Below are positions 1-7,889 of a stretch of DNA of 64,000 nucleotides, in pieces (within the stretch, counting starts at the first letter, position 1; the number at the start of each line of letters is the position of its first letter). This DNA is from Ardenticatenaceae bacterium (lineage in GTDB: Bacteria; Chloroflexota; Anaerolineae; Promineifilales; Promineifilaceae): assembly GCA_020634455.1 (NCBI GenBank), contig JACKBQ010000001.1, forward strand, positions 1,922,001 to 1,986,000, written 5' to 3'. The translations under genes were made by a program, and so were the position numbers. Below the pieces are notes generated by a model. It was not told where the DNA came from and made no database searches. It saw nothing but the letters and a program-made list of their open reading frames with translations.

Positions 1-245
1 GTTTGAATCATCTCATGCCCGGCGTCTTCGTGACACTCCAGACAAACGGCCGTTACCTCCGGCCCTGTCTCCAATGGTCCTTCTATCAAATCTACGTGAT
101 CTGTATGCGGAATCGGATCATCCACATTTTTCCAGGGATCATCCAGTTTTGGTGGCTCATTGGGAATCCAAATGATGACTGGAATCGCCACAAGGAGAAA
201 AGTGACCGTTAATCCAACAATCCAAATATATTTGAACGTCTTCAT
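1..245 (-). CDS. Octaheme tetrathionate reductase-like cytochrome c, N-terminus only
   Basis: The gene runs off the left edge; 81 codons are visible on the minus strand from an ATG at 243-245. The start MKTFKYIWIVGLTV continues into a hydrophobic signal or anchor segment. An exported segment follows with HTDH, then GPEVTAVCLECHEDAGHEM, which contains a CxxCH heme-binding motif. The spacing and wording (DPW, HTDH, GPEV, CLxCHEDA) resemble the start of periplasmic octaheme cytochromes of the OTR / tetrathionate reductase type, which reduce tetrathionate, nitrite or hydroxylamine. The family is inferred from this short stretch only. It lies 146 bp downstream of the ArsR gene on the same strand and may share its control. 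Confidence 0.6.
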   Translation of the reverse strand, partial: MKTFKYIWIVGLTVTFLLVAIPVIIWIPNEPPKLDDPWKNVDDPIPHTDHVDLIEGPLETGPEVTAVCLECHEDAGHEMIQ

Positions 246-390
246 TGATTCTCTACTCTTCTGGGGTGGGTCAAACAACAGCAAATCGGCCTGATGAAGC
301 TGGCTTCACCAGGCGAACGCATTGTTTGATTTAGTTGATAAATACCGCAGGAAGCCCCCCATTCATTGGCTTGATGCGGAAAAACTATGG

Positions 391-714
391 TTAAGCTAAA
401 ACATTGGTTTGGCGATCAAGCGTATCCCGCAAAATCTGGCGCATTATGTTTAGCACATCAATGACCCGCGTATCCGTCAGGCTGTAGACTACGGTTTGGC
501 CATCCCGCTCTGTTTGAACCAGCGACCGCTGCCGCAGCACTTGCAGATGACGCGAAACGGTAGGCTGTGGCATCCCCAAATCTTCCGCCAACGCCGAAAC
601 ATAGCGTGGTTCCCCATGCAGCGCGTATAAAATTTGAATACGCTTGGGATCACCTAATGCCTGACAGATGTTGGCATGAAGTAAATCAAGCTCTTCCAAT
701 TGAGGAATACTCAT
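391..714 (-). CDS. ArsR/SmtB-family transcriptional regulator
   Basis: A 107-residue winged-helix regulator. Residues 17-30 (CQALGDPKRIQILY) and the recognition helix MPQPTVSRHLQVLRQ (about 49-63) are typical of ArsR/SmtB proteins, and a beta-wing follows (TERDGQTVVYSL). The metal-site signature ELCVCDL is missing and there is a single cysteine (Cys17), so a classical arsenic alpha-3 site is not visible. A two-cysteine persulfide switch is excluded too, so the signal is unknown. A perfect inverted repeat at 741-764 just upstream is a good autoregulatory operator. The multiheme cytochrome gene follows on the same strand and is the obvious target candidate. Confidence 0.85.
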   Translation of the reverse strand: MSIPQLEELDLLHANICQALGDPKRIQILYALHGEPRYVSALAEDLGMPQPTVSRHLQVLRQRSLVQTERDGQTVVYSLTDTRVIDVLNIMRQILRDTLDRQTNVLA

Positions 715-740
715 TAGCCTACCTTACTGACTATTTATTA

Positions 741-764
741 ATGTATTCGCCTATCCGAATACAT
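741..764. promoter_or_regulatory. Probable ArsR operator (ATGTATTCG-N6-CGAATACAT)
   Basis: Perfect 9-bp inverted repeat, arms 741-749 and 756-764, 27 bp upstream of the ArsR start. The core ATTCG-N6-CGAAT resembles operators of ArsR/SmtB proteins. It overlaps the expected transcription start of a minus-strand promoter whose -10 (TATACT) reads at 774-769, the right geometry for autorepression. Confidence 0.6.
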
Positions 765-818
765 CGGAAGTATAGAAGGTGGCTTTATAAAGCGTTAGCG
801 ACGGGTGTCATGCAGTTC

Positions 819-836
819 TTGTGACAAATGTCACAA
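819..836. promoter_or_regulatory. CRP/FNR-type palindrome TTGTGACAAATGTCACAA
   Basis: Perfect palindrome containing TGTGA-N6-TCACA, the classical CRP-family consensus. Its centre (827.5) lies about 65 bp upstream of the inferred minus-strand start near 762, a class I activator position. The -35 region of that promoter is poor, which suits an activated promoter driving arsR and perhaps the cytochrome gene. No CRP/FNR gene lies in the window. Confidence 0.45.
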
Positions 837-929
837 GCAGCTTAATGGCAGATTAATAAAAAGATGGGAGTAGATTCGCAATGGCAGATTTTGCTCAAAA
901 CAATTTAACGAAAGAGCCAACCTATAGCT

Positions 930-2711
930 TTAGCCTTGCCGAAAACGCAGGTGCACCGCGCCGAGGTGAATCTCGTCACCGTCATTGAGCTGGATGCCGT
1001 ATTCGGGCACCTGTCGCTCGTTGACCCAGGTGCCGCTGGTGCTTTGTTCATCGAAGAGGCGGTAATGATTGCCTTCCAGCATCAGGCTTGCGTGTAAGCG
1101 AGACATGGTGACGTCATTCTCGAAGGCGATGTTGGCCTGGTTGGGCGAACGGCCGATTCTCACCACGGCCAGGCTCAATGGAATGGGGGATGAAAGCTGC
1201 GACACTGCTCCCAACACTTCCAGGTAGGCGACAGTGTGCGAGGGGGTGAAGGTGGCTTGTTGCTCGGCAAACGGTTCGCGGGGGCGTGAGGGGCCGCGCG
1301 GGATGAGGCTGCCCATTTGGGGCACACGGCCGTTTCTCAGCAGCCAAATCAGCACCGCCACCACCACAATCAGGGCAAATACCACCAGCAAGAAGCGCAA
1401 AACCAACCCCAGCAGGCCGCTGCCTGCGTCCAGATCGTCTGGGATTTGGCGTGCGCCTTCGTTGACGGTGAGCACAATAATGGGGCTGGTGGCCTGAATG
1501 CCCTGCTCATCCATCACCACCATCTCGACGCTGTTGTTGCCGTAGGTCAGACTGGTGATGTCCGCCTGGAAATTGGCAATTTCCTCCAGCGGCACATCGT
1601 AGGAGACGCCATTGACGCGCAGTTGTGCCGCTGTGAGCTGACGTTCGACGCCGTCCAGCCAGGTAACGGCCGTACTAAACTGCATTTTTACCGCCTCATC
1701 CAGATTGGGCAAGGCAAGGGTGCGGCTCTCACTGGGCAGATTAATGACCACGCTGGGCAAATTGTTAGGAATTTCTACTGTAGTTTCGGCTGAAACGGTG
1801 GGGTTACTGGCAAGCGCAACCGTTACGGGGAACGAGCCTGCTTCCAGCGCTGCAACCGTGTAGCGAATACGCGCCTGATCGCGGAAGCTGGTGATACGAT
1901 TCCAGACAAGCGGAAGATCGGCTGCGTTGTCGAGCTGTACGGCAATACCCCCCGTCTGCGCCGCCACGCCCGCTAGAAAATCCTGGCCAATGTCAGGCGT
2001 AGAAATATCTGAATTGTCTAGCCAGATCGTGTGAATGGGAATACCCAGCTCCAAGGCGCGGTTGACCAGATCGTCTTCTTCAAAACGGGTGCTCACTACG
2101 TCCGTACCGTCGGTCATCAGAACAAGCGAGACGGCCATCGCTGGGTTTGGTTTGAGGGCAACCATCTCGTCCAGCAGATTGGTGCTGCTGTCAATGAGCG
2201 CCGTTGCCCCATTTTCTGGCGTTAGCGGCGTGGCGAATAAATTGCGCACGCTGTTGTAGAAGCTGGTCGGCTCCAGAACCTGCTCTGCCTCGGCTGCCCC
2301 AACCTGGTACACCGCCACTGAATCCACCTGCTCCATCATGTTCCCCGTCGAGGCGTAGGTGGTGATAGCATCCTGCATCAGTGGCAATTCATCCACCACG
2401 CCAGACGGAATATCAAAAAGGAAAACGGTAAAAGTACCTACCGTTTTGGTCCCTTGGTATTCAATCAGGCCTACTGTGCTGCCGTTTTGCTCAATGGCTA
2501 GTGTTTCCTGGGAGAGGTTAAAGGGGTTGCCCTGGGCATCACGGCCGTAAATGTGCAGTTCTACGCTGGGCAGGCTGCCAACATCGCTGTCGGTAATGAA
2601 AAGTTGGGCTACGCCGGGGGTTTCTTGGGCGAGTACGGCCGTTCCCGTCAACAGCACCATCGCCAATAGCAAAATGAATCGCAACAACCCGCTTTTTCTT
2701 GTTTGCATCAT
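930..2711 (-). CDS. Secreted/membrane von Willebrand-like protein with C-terminal FHA domain
   Basis: 593 residues. A signal peptide (about 1-29, ending AVLAQ) precedes a VWA-like domain with alpha/beta repeats such as FTVFLFDIP and VSLVLMTDGTD (about 60-280). Beta-rich Ig-like segments follow, then one membrane helix (about 433-456). The C-terminal cytoplasmic FHA domain shows VVRIGRSPNQANI, SRLHASL and the GTWVNE turn (about 515-590). FHA domains bind phosphothreonine, so a link to Ser/Thr kinase signalling across the membrane is expected from family knowledge. It is divergent from, and paralogous to, the gene at 2813; the two share one promoter region. Binding partners are not visible here. 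Confidence 0.8.
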   Translation of the reverse strand: MMQTRKSGLLRFILLLAMVLLTGTAVLAQETPGVAQLFITDSDVGSLPSVELHIYGRDAQGNPFNLSQETLAIEQNGSTVGLIEYQGTKTVGTFTVFLFDIPSGVVDELPLMQDAITTYASTGNMMEQVDSVAVYQVGAAEAEQVLEPTSFYNSVRNLFATPLTPENGATALIDSSTNLLDEMVALKPNPAMAVSLVLMTDGTDVVSTRFEEDDLVNRALELGIPIHTIWLDNSDISTPDIGQDFLAGVAAQTGGIAVQLDNAADLPLVWNRITSFRDQARIRYTVAALEAGSFPVTVALASNPTVSAETTVEIPNNLPSVVINLPSESRTLALPNLDEAVKMQFSTAVTWLDGVERQLTAAQLRVNGVSYDVPLEEIANFQADITSLTYGNNSVEMVVMDEQGIQATSPIIVLTVNEGARQIPDDLDAGSGLLGLVLRFLLVVFALIVVVAVLIWLLRNGRVPQMGSLIPRGPSRPREPFAEQQATFTPSHTVAYLEVLGAVSQLSSPIPLSLAVVRIGRSPNQANIAFENDVTMSRLHASLMLEGNHYRLFDEQSTSGTWVNERQVPEYGIQLNDGDEIHLGAVHLRFRQG

Positions 2712-2737
2712 GTGAGCCTATCTCCCTGGATTTACCG

Positions 2738-2750
2738 TGCTATAATAGCA
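2738..2750. promoter_or_regulatory. Symmetric extended -10 element, bidirectional promoter
   Basis: TGCTATAATAGCA is nearly self-complementary. It reads as an extended -10 box, TGCTATAAT on the plus strand and TGCTATTAT on the minus strand. It sits between the two divergent VWA-FHA genes, 63 bp upstream of the plus-strand ATG at 2813. No good -35 is visible. It rules out the longer plus-strand start at 2699, which would lie upstream of the promoter. Confidence 0.55.
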
Positions 2751-2812
2751 AACCGAGCGCAGAAAGTAAACATAAAACAGCCTACGCGCACCTTGCGGGA
2801 AGCCTGCGGAAA

Positions 2813-4801
2813 ATGGAGAAAAACGTTCAAGTCAATCAAGAACTTAACCACAGATTTCGCAGATTACACAGATTAAAAGCTGTAAAAATCTGCGTAATCT
2901 GTGTAATCTGCGGATTATTATTTTTAGCACCAGCTGCGGCGCAGGGGGATGTTTTGCTGCGGCTGAGTCGTCCCGATTTATCTAATTTTCCAGAGATAAC
3001 CATCAACGTGCTCAGCAGCGACGGCCGTGGCGCGCCGCTGGCGGAATCTGACCTGACGCGGCTGGCGCTGCGCGAAAATGGCGTGCCAATTGCCAATCCC
3101 AACGTGCAGTTTGTGCCCGTCGGCGTAGACATCATTTTTGTGCTGGATGCCGACCAATCGCTCAACATTATTGATGAAGGGCGCAGCGTGACGCGGCTGG
3201 CAACTGTGCAGGAAATGTTAGAACGGTATGCCACTCGTTTCATGAACCCGTCCGGCTTTGACCGCATTTCGCTGCTGGTGCCCAATGCCAGTGGGGAAGC
3301 GGGCCAATTTTTGGTGCAGGATAGCGGCTCGCCGGAAGCTTTGGTAGTCGCTGCACAAAGCTACGCGCCAGAGCTGCCGCAAGATGCGCCCATCAACGCC
3401 ATGATGCAGCAAGCGATTGCCCACGCCGCCGAAATTAAGGAAAACGGCCGTTACCAGGCCATCCTTCTCCTCAGCGAAGCGCGCCGCCTGCCGCAGTTCC
3501 TCGATTTCCAGACGTTGGTGGCCGAGGCGCAAGCGATTGAGCTGCCCCTGTTCACCGCCATTTTGGGCGCGCAGGCCAGCCTCGATGAGGTAGACGCCGC
3601 GGCTGCGCTTTACCAGCCCACTCGCGCTTTCTATGTGCATGTACCCCGCCCGGAAGAGGCGGATTCCCTCTTTTTGATCTGGCAGCGGCAGGGGAACCAG
3701 GCCAAAATTCGGTATCGCTCGCTGCTGCGGCAAAGTGGCGATTACAACATCACGGTGAACGTCGGCAACCTGACGGCCAGCACCCAGCTAAACCTGGAGA
3801 TTGTGCCGCCGCAGCTTGCTTTGGCGTTGCCCAGTACGGCCGTTCAGCGGCAAGGCAGCACCCCGGATTCCCCCCTGATTGAACTGGAACCCACCACTTT
3901 GAGCATCCCCGTCCAGCTCACCTGGCCCGACAATTTGCCACGCGCGATTACGGCCGTTTCCCTCTTCGTTGATGGGCAGCTCCAGCCCCAGATCAACACG
4001 CCACAGCCGGACGAATCCGGTTTACTGACGCTGAGCTGGAACGTGCAATCTGTCAATACGGGCGCGTACCGCCTGCATGCCGAGCTGACCGATGTGCTGG
4101 GGTACACCTCTGAAACGGAGACGGTGGTAATGACGATTACGGCCGTTCGCCCCGATCCCCCCACGCCGACGCCCGTGCCCACCGCCACGCCCAGCCCTGT
4201 CGAGCGCGTCACGGAAGTGACCAGCGCCGTCAGCCGCGACGATTGGCTGCTTATTTTGGCCGGTTTGGGGCTGCTGGGATTGGTGCTCATTTTGCTTCGC
4301 TGGTGGCTGCGGCGACCGCGCCAGCTGGCACCCCGTCCGCGCCGCGCGCGCCCCACAACCGCCGACGAAGCGCAGGATGAAGTGGACGAGACGCTGGTTG
4401 CCTCGCTGCATCTGGTGGAGGATGCGCCCGGTAACCGCACCAACATTGTGATTGAGCAGGACAACATGGCGATTGGCCGCGATTTGGAAGTGGCCCAAAT
4501 TGTGTTTGGCGACAGTTCGGTGTCCCGGTTGCACGCGCGAATTCGGAGAAGGAACGGCCGTTACTACCTGTACGACGAGGGCAGCGCCAGCGGCACGTTT
4601 TTGAACCATGAGCGCCTCGGCCTCAGCCCTCGTCAGCTGCAAAACGGCGACGAAATCCGCCTGGGGCGTCTGCACCTACGCTTCCAGCTCCGCCCACCCA
4701 CAGCGGAAGCAAACGCTGCGCCGAACGATGAACCAGAAATAGCTGACGATTCTGAAACACAGAACGCTGATCGCCCTGATTTTCCTGATCTTGAGCCATG
4801 A
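2813..4801 (+). CDS. Secreted/membrane von Willebrand-like protein with C-terminal FHA domain (paralogue)
   Basis: 662 residues from ATG 2813. The order matches the neighbour at 930: signal peptide (about 20-45, ending LAPAAAQG), VWA-like domain with VDIIFVLDADQS near 110, beta-rich region, a Pro-Thr linker (PTPTPVPTATP), one membrane helix (LLILAGLGLLGLVLILL) and a basic stretch. The C-terminal FHA domain follows (AIGRDLEVAQIVF, SRLHARI, GTFLNHERL). The hydrophobic core of the signal peptide (ICVICVICGLLF) is encoded by a copy of the intergenic GCAGATTAC-type hairpin repeat at 2851-2915. The last residues (ADRPDFPDLEP) and the stop lie in a second repeat family at 4763-4827. Confidence 0.8.
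   Translation: MEKNVQVNQELNHRFRRLHRLKAVKICVICVICGLLFLAPAAAQGDVLLRLSRPDLSNFPEITINVLSSDGRGAPLAESDLTRLALRENGVPIANPNVQFVPVGVDIIFVLDADQSLNIIDEGRSVTRLATVQEMLERYATRFMNPSGFDRISLLVPNASGEAGQFLVQDSGSPEALVVAAQSYAPELPQDAPINAMMQQAIAHAAEIKENGRYQAILLLSEARRLPQFLDFQTLVAEAQAIELPLFTAILGAQASLDEVDAAAALYQPTRAFYVHVPRPEEADSLFLIWQRQGNQAKIRYRSLLRQSGDYNITVNVGNLTASTQLNLEIVPPQLALALPSTAVQRQGSTPDSPLIELEPTTLSIPVQLTWPDNLPRAITAVSLFVDGQLQPQINTPQPDESGLLTLSWNVQSVNTGAYRLHAELTDVLGYTSETETVVMTITAVRPDPPTPTPVPTATPSPVERVTEVTSAVSRDDWLLILAGLGLLGLVLILLRWWLRRPRQLAPRPRRARPTTADEAQDEVDETLVASLHLVEDAPGNRTNIVIEQDNMAIGRDLEVAQIVFGDSSVSRLHARIRRRNGRYYLYDEGSASGTFLNHERLGLSPRQLQNGDEIRLGRLHLRFQLRPPTAEANAAPNDEPEIADDSETQNADRPDFPDLEP
2851..2915. repeat. GCAGATT-type hairpin repeat inside a signal peptide
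   Basis: Inverted arms built from CAGATT units (CGCAGATTACACAGATT and AATCTGTGTAATCTGCG). The same family is intergenic at 19833-19878 and 48023-48103. Here it is translated and forms the end of the n-region and the h-region of the signal peptide. Confidence 0.75.
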
Positions 4802-4827
4802 AATCAGGGCAATCAGGCAAATCAGCG
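4763..4827. repeat. Hairpin repeat, CTGATTTTCCTGAT family, overlapping the gene end
   Basis: The arm CGCTGATCGCCCTGATTTTC pairs with ATCAGGGCAATCAGG...ATCAGCG. The stop codon of the VWA-FHA gene lies in its loop. A second copy is at 12790-12850. Confidence 0.7.
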
Positions 4828-4910
4828 TCCCATTCCAGACAATTCAATTCACCCAAAACATCCGTTTACAATTGTCATGCCCGTGCAACGCCATTCATCA
4901 ACGAAAATTT

Positions 4911-4983
4911 GAGGAGGGAGGAGAAAGCATCCTCAGATGCGTCCTGACCAGCACCGTTCGCATCTGAGGATGCTCACTCCTCG
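4911..4983. repeat. Hairpin repeat, GAGGAGTAAGCATCCTCAGATGCG-like family
   Basis: Near-perfect arms at about 4918-4941 and 4959-4982, reading GCATCCTCAGATGCG and its complement. Second copy at 52768-52832. It lies in the 363-bp gap 4802-5164, which holds three repeat families and no gene. Confidence 0.8.
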
Positions 4984-5004
4984 TTTAGAAGGTCGGGTTA
5001 CCAG

Positions 5005-5075
5005 TACGCGGATGAACGCGGACGAGCGCAGATTAGAAGCGGGTTTCCACGTTCTCCGCGTTTGTCCGCGTCCAA
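5005..5075. repeat. Hairpin repeat, ACGCGGACGAGCGC family
   Basis: The arms read ACGCGGATGAACGCGGACGA and CTCCGCGTTTGTCCGCGT, with a short tandem heptamer flavour (CGCGGAc/t). Other copies are at 14770-14851, 38397-38470 and 61630-61690. Confidence 0.75.
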
Positions 5076-5164
5076 ACATTACGAAAATTGAAAAGCCCTG
5101 CTTTTATTTCTCCAACAAATGACCATGCGATGAAAACCTGCTATGCTTTGGTGTTGGAGTGATT

Positions 5165-6802
5165 ATGATCGAACTTCTGCAAGCCAACCCGCTGCTTTTG
5201 CTCTTTTTTGTGGTGGCGATTGGCTATCTTTTGGGGCAAATTCGCATTGGCGGCAACAGCATGGGCGTTGCGGCCGTTTTGTTTGTCGGTCTGGCGTTTG
5301 GGGCGCTGGATCCAGGGCTGCAAATGCCGCAAATTGTGCTGGATTTGGGGCTGGTACTGTTTGTCTACACGATTGGTCTGGCCAACGGCCCTGGCTTTTT
5401 TAGCAAGTTCCGCCGCGAAGGGCTGCGCGAAGTGCTGTTCATTGTGGGCATCATGACGCTGCCGGCGCTGCTGTTGCTGGGCATTCACCTGGCGCTGGAT
5501 TTGTCGCCAGCAACGACGGTGGGCATTTTTACCGGCATGTCTAACAACACGCCCGCCCTGGCCAGCGTACTGGATTTGATTGGGCAGCGGGGTGGGGCAG
5601 TAACGGCCGCTTCCGATGCTGTCGTGGGCTTTTCTGTGCTCTACCCGCTGGGGGTGCTGGGGCGCATGCTGGTTTTAGCGCTTGTGCTGCGCCTCTGGCC
5701 CGTCGATTTTGCCGTCGAAGCGCACCGCCTGCGTCATCAATATCCGATTGCCCGTGATTTGCAGTATCGAACAATTGACATAACAAATGACGCGGTGATG
5801 GAACGGCCGTTGCGCCAGTTACGTCGTGAACATGAATGGGATGTGTTATTCGGCCGTTTGTATCGAGGGGAGGCAATCAGCCTTATTAGCAACGACACCC
5901 AGTTCCGGCCCGGCGACAAAATTGTGGTGGCGGGCACGCCGGAAGCGATGGATGCGTTGGAAACGGCCGTGGGCCAGCGCGCCGCCGAGGATTTACTGCA
6001 CGATCATGCCGTCTACGACAGCCGACGCCTTTTTGTCTCTAATCCAGATATTACTGGCAGGCAGTTGTCCACGCTGAACCTGCGCGAGGAGCATGGGGCT
6101 ATCGTCTCCCACGTGCGGCGCGGCGATGTGGAGCTGCTGGCCCGTGGCGACACCGTTTTGGAGTGGGGCGACCGCATCCGCGTCCTGGCCCCTCGCGAGG
6201 AAATCCCCCACCTGGTTGAGCTGTTTGGCGACTCCTACGCCCAGCTTAGCCACGTCAACCTGATGACGGTGGGCCTGGGCATTGCCGTCGGCTGGCTGCT
6301 GGGCCTCATTCCTATGAGTTTGCCGGGCGGAATAACGTTTCGGCTCGGGCTGGCTGGCGGGCCACTGCTGGTGGCGCTGGTGCTGGGGGCGCTGCGCCGC
6401 ACCGGGCCTATCTTGTGGAAGATGCCGTACAGCGCCAACCTGACGCTGCGCCAGTTTGGCCTCATTTTGCTGTTGGCGGCCGTGGGTGTGCGCTCCGGCA
6501 GCGCCTTTTTGCAGGCGTTTACTAGCGGCACGGGTTGGCTTATTTTTGGCTTAGGGCTGGGGCTGATTGTGGTGACAACACTGCTGGCGCTCTGGATTGG
6601 CTACAAGCTGCTGGGCATTCCGTTCAGCCTGCTGCTGGGCATGATCTCGCCCCAACCGGCCGTGCTGGAATTTGCTGAGGATCAGGCGCAAAATCCGCTG
6701 CCGGGCATTGGCTACACGCTGATGTTCCCCTTCGCCATCATTATCAACGTCATTTTGGCCCAGGTGTTGCTGATTGTGCTGCAAACGATGCTGGTGCCGT
6801 AA
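5165..6802 (+). CDS. AspT/YidE-type transporter with two TrkA-C domains
   Basis: 545 residues from ATG 5165, with TTGGAG 5-6 bp before it; a GTG at 5159 is also in frame. The protein has two halves of membrane helices, residues 1-180 (PLLLLFFVVAIGYLLGQ, LGLVLFVYTIGLANGPG) and 365-545. Between them lie two TrkA-C/RCK-C-like modules (about 195-275 and 285-360; GDKIVVAGTPEAMDAL, WGDRIRVLAPREEI). This is the layout of the AspT/YbjL/YidE family, which includes aspartate:alanine antiporters and uncharacterised anion transporters. The substrate cannot be read from the sequence. It stands alone between repeat-rich gaps. Confidence 0.85.
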   Translation: MIELLQANPLLLLFFVVAIGYLLGQIRIGGNSMGVAAVLFVGLAFGALDPGLQMPQIVLDLGLVLFVYTIGLANGPGFFSKFRREGLREVLFIVGIMTLPALLLLGIHLALDLSPATTVGIFTGMSNNTPALASVLDLIGQRGGAVTAASDAVVGFSVLYPLGVLGRMLVLALVLRLWPVDFAVEAHRLRHQYPIARDLQYRTIDITNDAVMERPLRQLRREHEWDVLFGRLYRGEAISLISNDTQFRPGDKIVVAGTPEAMDALETAVGQRAAEDLLHDHAVYDSRRLFVSNPDITGRQLSTLNLREEHGAIVSHVRRGDVELLARGDTVLEWGDRIRVLAPREEIPHLVELFGDSYAQLSHVNLMTVGLGIAVGWLLGLIPMSLPGGITFRLGLAGGPLLVALVLGALRRTGPILWKMPYSANLTLRQFGLILLLAAVGVRSGSAFLQAFTSGTGWLIFGLGLGLIVVTTLLALWIGYKLLGIPFSLLLGMISPQPAVLEFAEDQAQNPLPGIGYTLMFPFAIIINVILAQVLLIVLQTMLVP

Positions 6803-6830
6803 ACAAAAGATTTTTCTCAAAAAGTGAAAT

Positions 6831-7130
6831 TTAGCTGGCGTTGGCGGTGAATAATTTTTCCACCTTAAACGTCTGTGTTTTATTCCGGGCCTGCCACAAA
6901 TCGTACTGTACCTGCTGGTTTAGCCAGCTTTCCGGCGTGGTGTCGAAGGCGATAGAAAGCCGGATAGCCATTTCGGGGCTGATGCCGGAACGGCCGTTTA
7001 AAATAGCCGACAACGTTTTGCGACTGACACCCAACGCTTCCGCCGCTCTGGTCACGCTAATGCCCAATGGCTCCAAGCAAAGCTCTTTCAAAATCTCCCC
7101 CGGATGAGGCGGGTTATACATTTGCATCAT
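6831..7130 (-). CDS. higA: HigA-type antitoxin
   Basis: 99 residues from MMQMYNPPHPGEIL. The motif NPPHPGEIL, the XRE helix-turn-helix SVTRAAEALGVSRKTLSAILNGRSGISPEMAIRL and the FDTTPESWLNQQ tail are diagnostic of the VapI/HigA family. It neutralises HigB and represses the operon. An upstream in-frame ATG at 7214 would lie inside the toxin gene and is less likely. It starts 10 bp after the toxin stop, the usual toxin-first higBA order. Confidence 0.88.
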   Translation of the reverse strand: MMQMYNPPHPGEILKELCLEPLGISVTRAAEALGVSRKTLSAILNGRSGISPEMAIRLSIAFDTTPESWLNQQVQYDLWQARNKTQTFKVEKLFTANAS

Positions 7131-7140
7131 TTCAATTACC

Positions 7141-7419
7141 TCAATGATAATCCTCGTAATTAACGGCCGTTGCATCCTGACCATCAAAGTTAAAGGTAAT
7201 GCGCCAGTTGCCACTTACACGAACCGACCAGGTTCCTTGTCTGTCACCTTTCAATTCATGCAAGAACAGCCCTGGTAAATTCATGTCCTTCGGGTGCGTA
7301 GCCGCATGCAGACGACCAAGAATCAGGCGCAGCTTTGCTGCATGGGTGGGGTCAATACCAGCTTTTGACCCTGATAGAAAGAATTTTTCTAATCCTTTAT
7401 GCCGAAAATCTTTGATCAC
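7141..7419 (-). CDS. higB: HigB-type ribosome-dependent mRNA interferase toxin
   Basis: 92 residues if translation starts at the GTG at 7417-7419 (VIKDFRHKGLEKFF), the length and start expected for HigB. A longer ATG start would add 19 unlikely residues. Family motifs are present: HKGLEKFFLSGSKAGI, HAAKLRLILGRLHAA, PGLFLHELKGDRQGTWSVRVSGNWRITF. RelE-fold HigB toxins cleave mRNA on the ribosome. A perfect palindrome at 7427-7454 directly upstream is the probable HigA operator. Confidence 0.85.
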   Translation of the reverse strand: MIKDFRHKGLEKFFLSGSKAGIDPTHAAKLRLILGRLHAATHPKDMNLPGLFLHELKGDRQGTWSVRVSGNWRITFNFDGQDATAVNYEDYH

Positions 7420-7426
7420 GCCAAAA

Positions 7427-7454
7427 TTGTAACCTATTACGTTACGGGTTACAA
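7427..7454. promoter_or_regulatory. Probable higBA operator
   Basis: Perfect 8-bp inverted repeat TTGTAACC (7427-7434) and GGTTACAA (7447-7454), 12-bp spacer, ending 8 bp upstream of the HigB GTG. This is the expected site of HigA or HigBA autorepression. It also supports the GTG start, because the longer ORF would read through the operator. Confidence 0.55.
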
Positions 7455-7554
7455 TGCATTTGTTGCTAATCCCCAACTAACCTTGCGACAGAGCCAAAAA
7501 TCATGCTACACTGCTCCCGATTTCCATAAACCCATCCAAAATTAGGAGAATGCA

Positions 7555-7815
7555 ATGCAAACAGTGATGTTGCGCAGCAATGCGCGTAAAGGCACCAGTG
7601 GCAACACGTTTACCATTGAGGTGATTGGCGAAAGCGCCATCAAGGATGATGTGCGGGCAGCGATTCAGGCGCTGGAGCATCATCCGGCCAAGGCGTCCCG
7701 CCGCGTACTCATTGATATGCTGGGACTGATTGAGAAGTTCAATTTCCAAATCCGCTATACCGAGCGGACCGAAGATGATGATTTGGAGGAGTGGTCCTTC
7801 ATTTTGCAGGGGTAA
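7555..7815 (+). CDS. Small hypothetical protein
   Basis: 86 residues, start supported by AGGAG at 7542-7546. I do not recognise it. It is soluble and acidic at the C-terminus, with a central helix (DVRAAIQALEHHPAKASRRVLIDMLGLIEKF) and the tail TERTEDDDLEEWSFILQG. Codon use matches the neighbours and the ORF ends just before a hairpin that could serve as its terminator. It lies between higBA (divergent) and heliorhodopsin (convergent). Confidence 0.55.
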   Translation: MQTVMLRSNARKGTSGNTFTIEVIGESAIKDDVRAAIQALEHHPAKASRRVLIDMLGLIEKFNFQIRYTERTEDDDLEEWSFILQG

Positions 7816-7824
7816 TTCAGATTG

Positions 7825-7884
7825 AAATTTCCCCGGAAACTGCTCGCAAAACCGTTGCTAGTTACCAAGTTTCCGGGGAATATT
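7825..7884. terminator. Long hairpin repeat between convergent genes
   Basis: Arms AAATTTCCCCGGAAACT (7825-7841) and AGTTTCCGGGGAATATT (7868-7884), 15 of 17 paired, separating two convergent genes. Related copy with TTTCCCGGAAACTG at 51043-51100. No clear T-run, so rho-independent termination is not assured. Confidence 0.5.
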
Positions 7885-7889
7885 TGCAT

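Noticed and set aside
567..824. Plus-strand ORF of 85 codons opposite arsR
   Set aside because: It is the antisense of arsR plus its promoter region; codons and length fit a shadow ORF.
880..990. Short ATG ORF after 880 (MADFAQNNLTKEP)
   Set aside because: It runs into the antisense of the VWA-FHA gene end and has no family or ribosome binding site of note.
2699..2812. Longer N-terminus for the plus-strand VWA-FHA gene
   Set aside because: The start would lie upstream of the symmetric -10 box and overlap the divergent gene; ATG 2813 is better placed.
4911..5075. CRISPR-like repeats in the gap after 4.8 kb
   Set aside because: These are different palindromic repeat families, without regular spacers.
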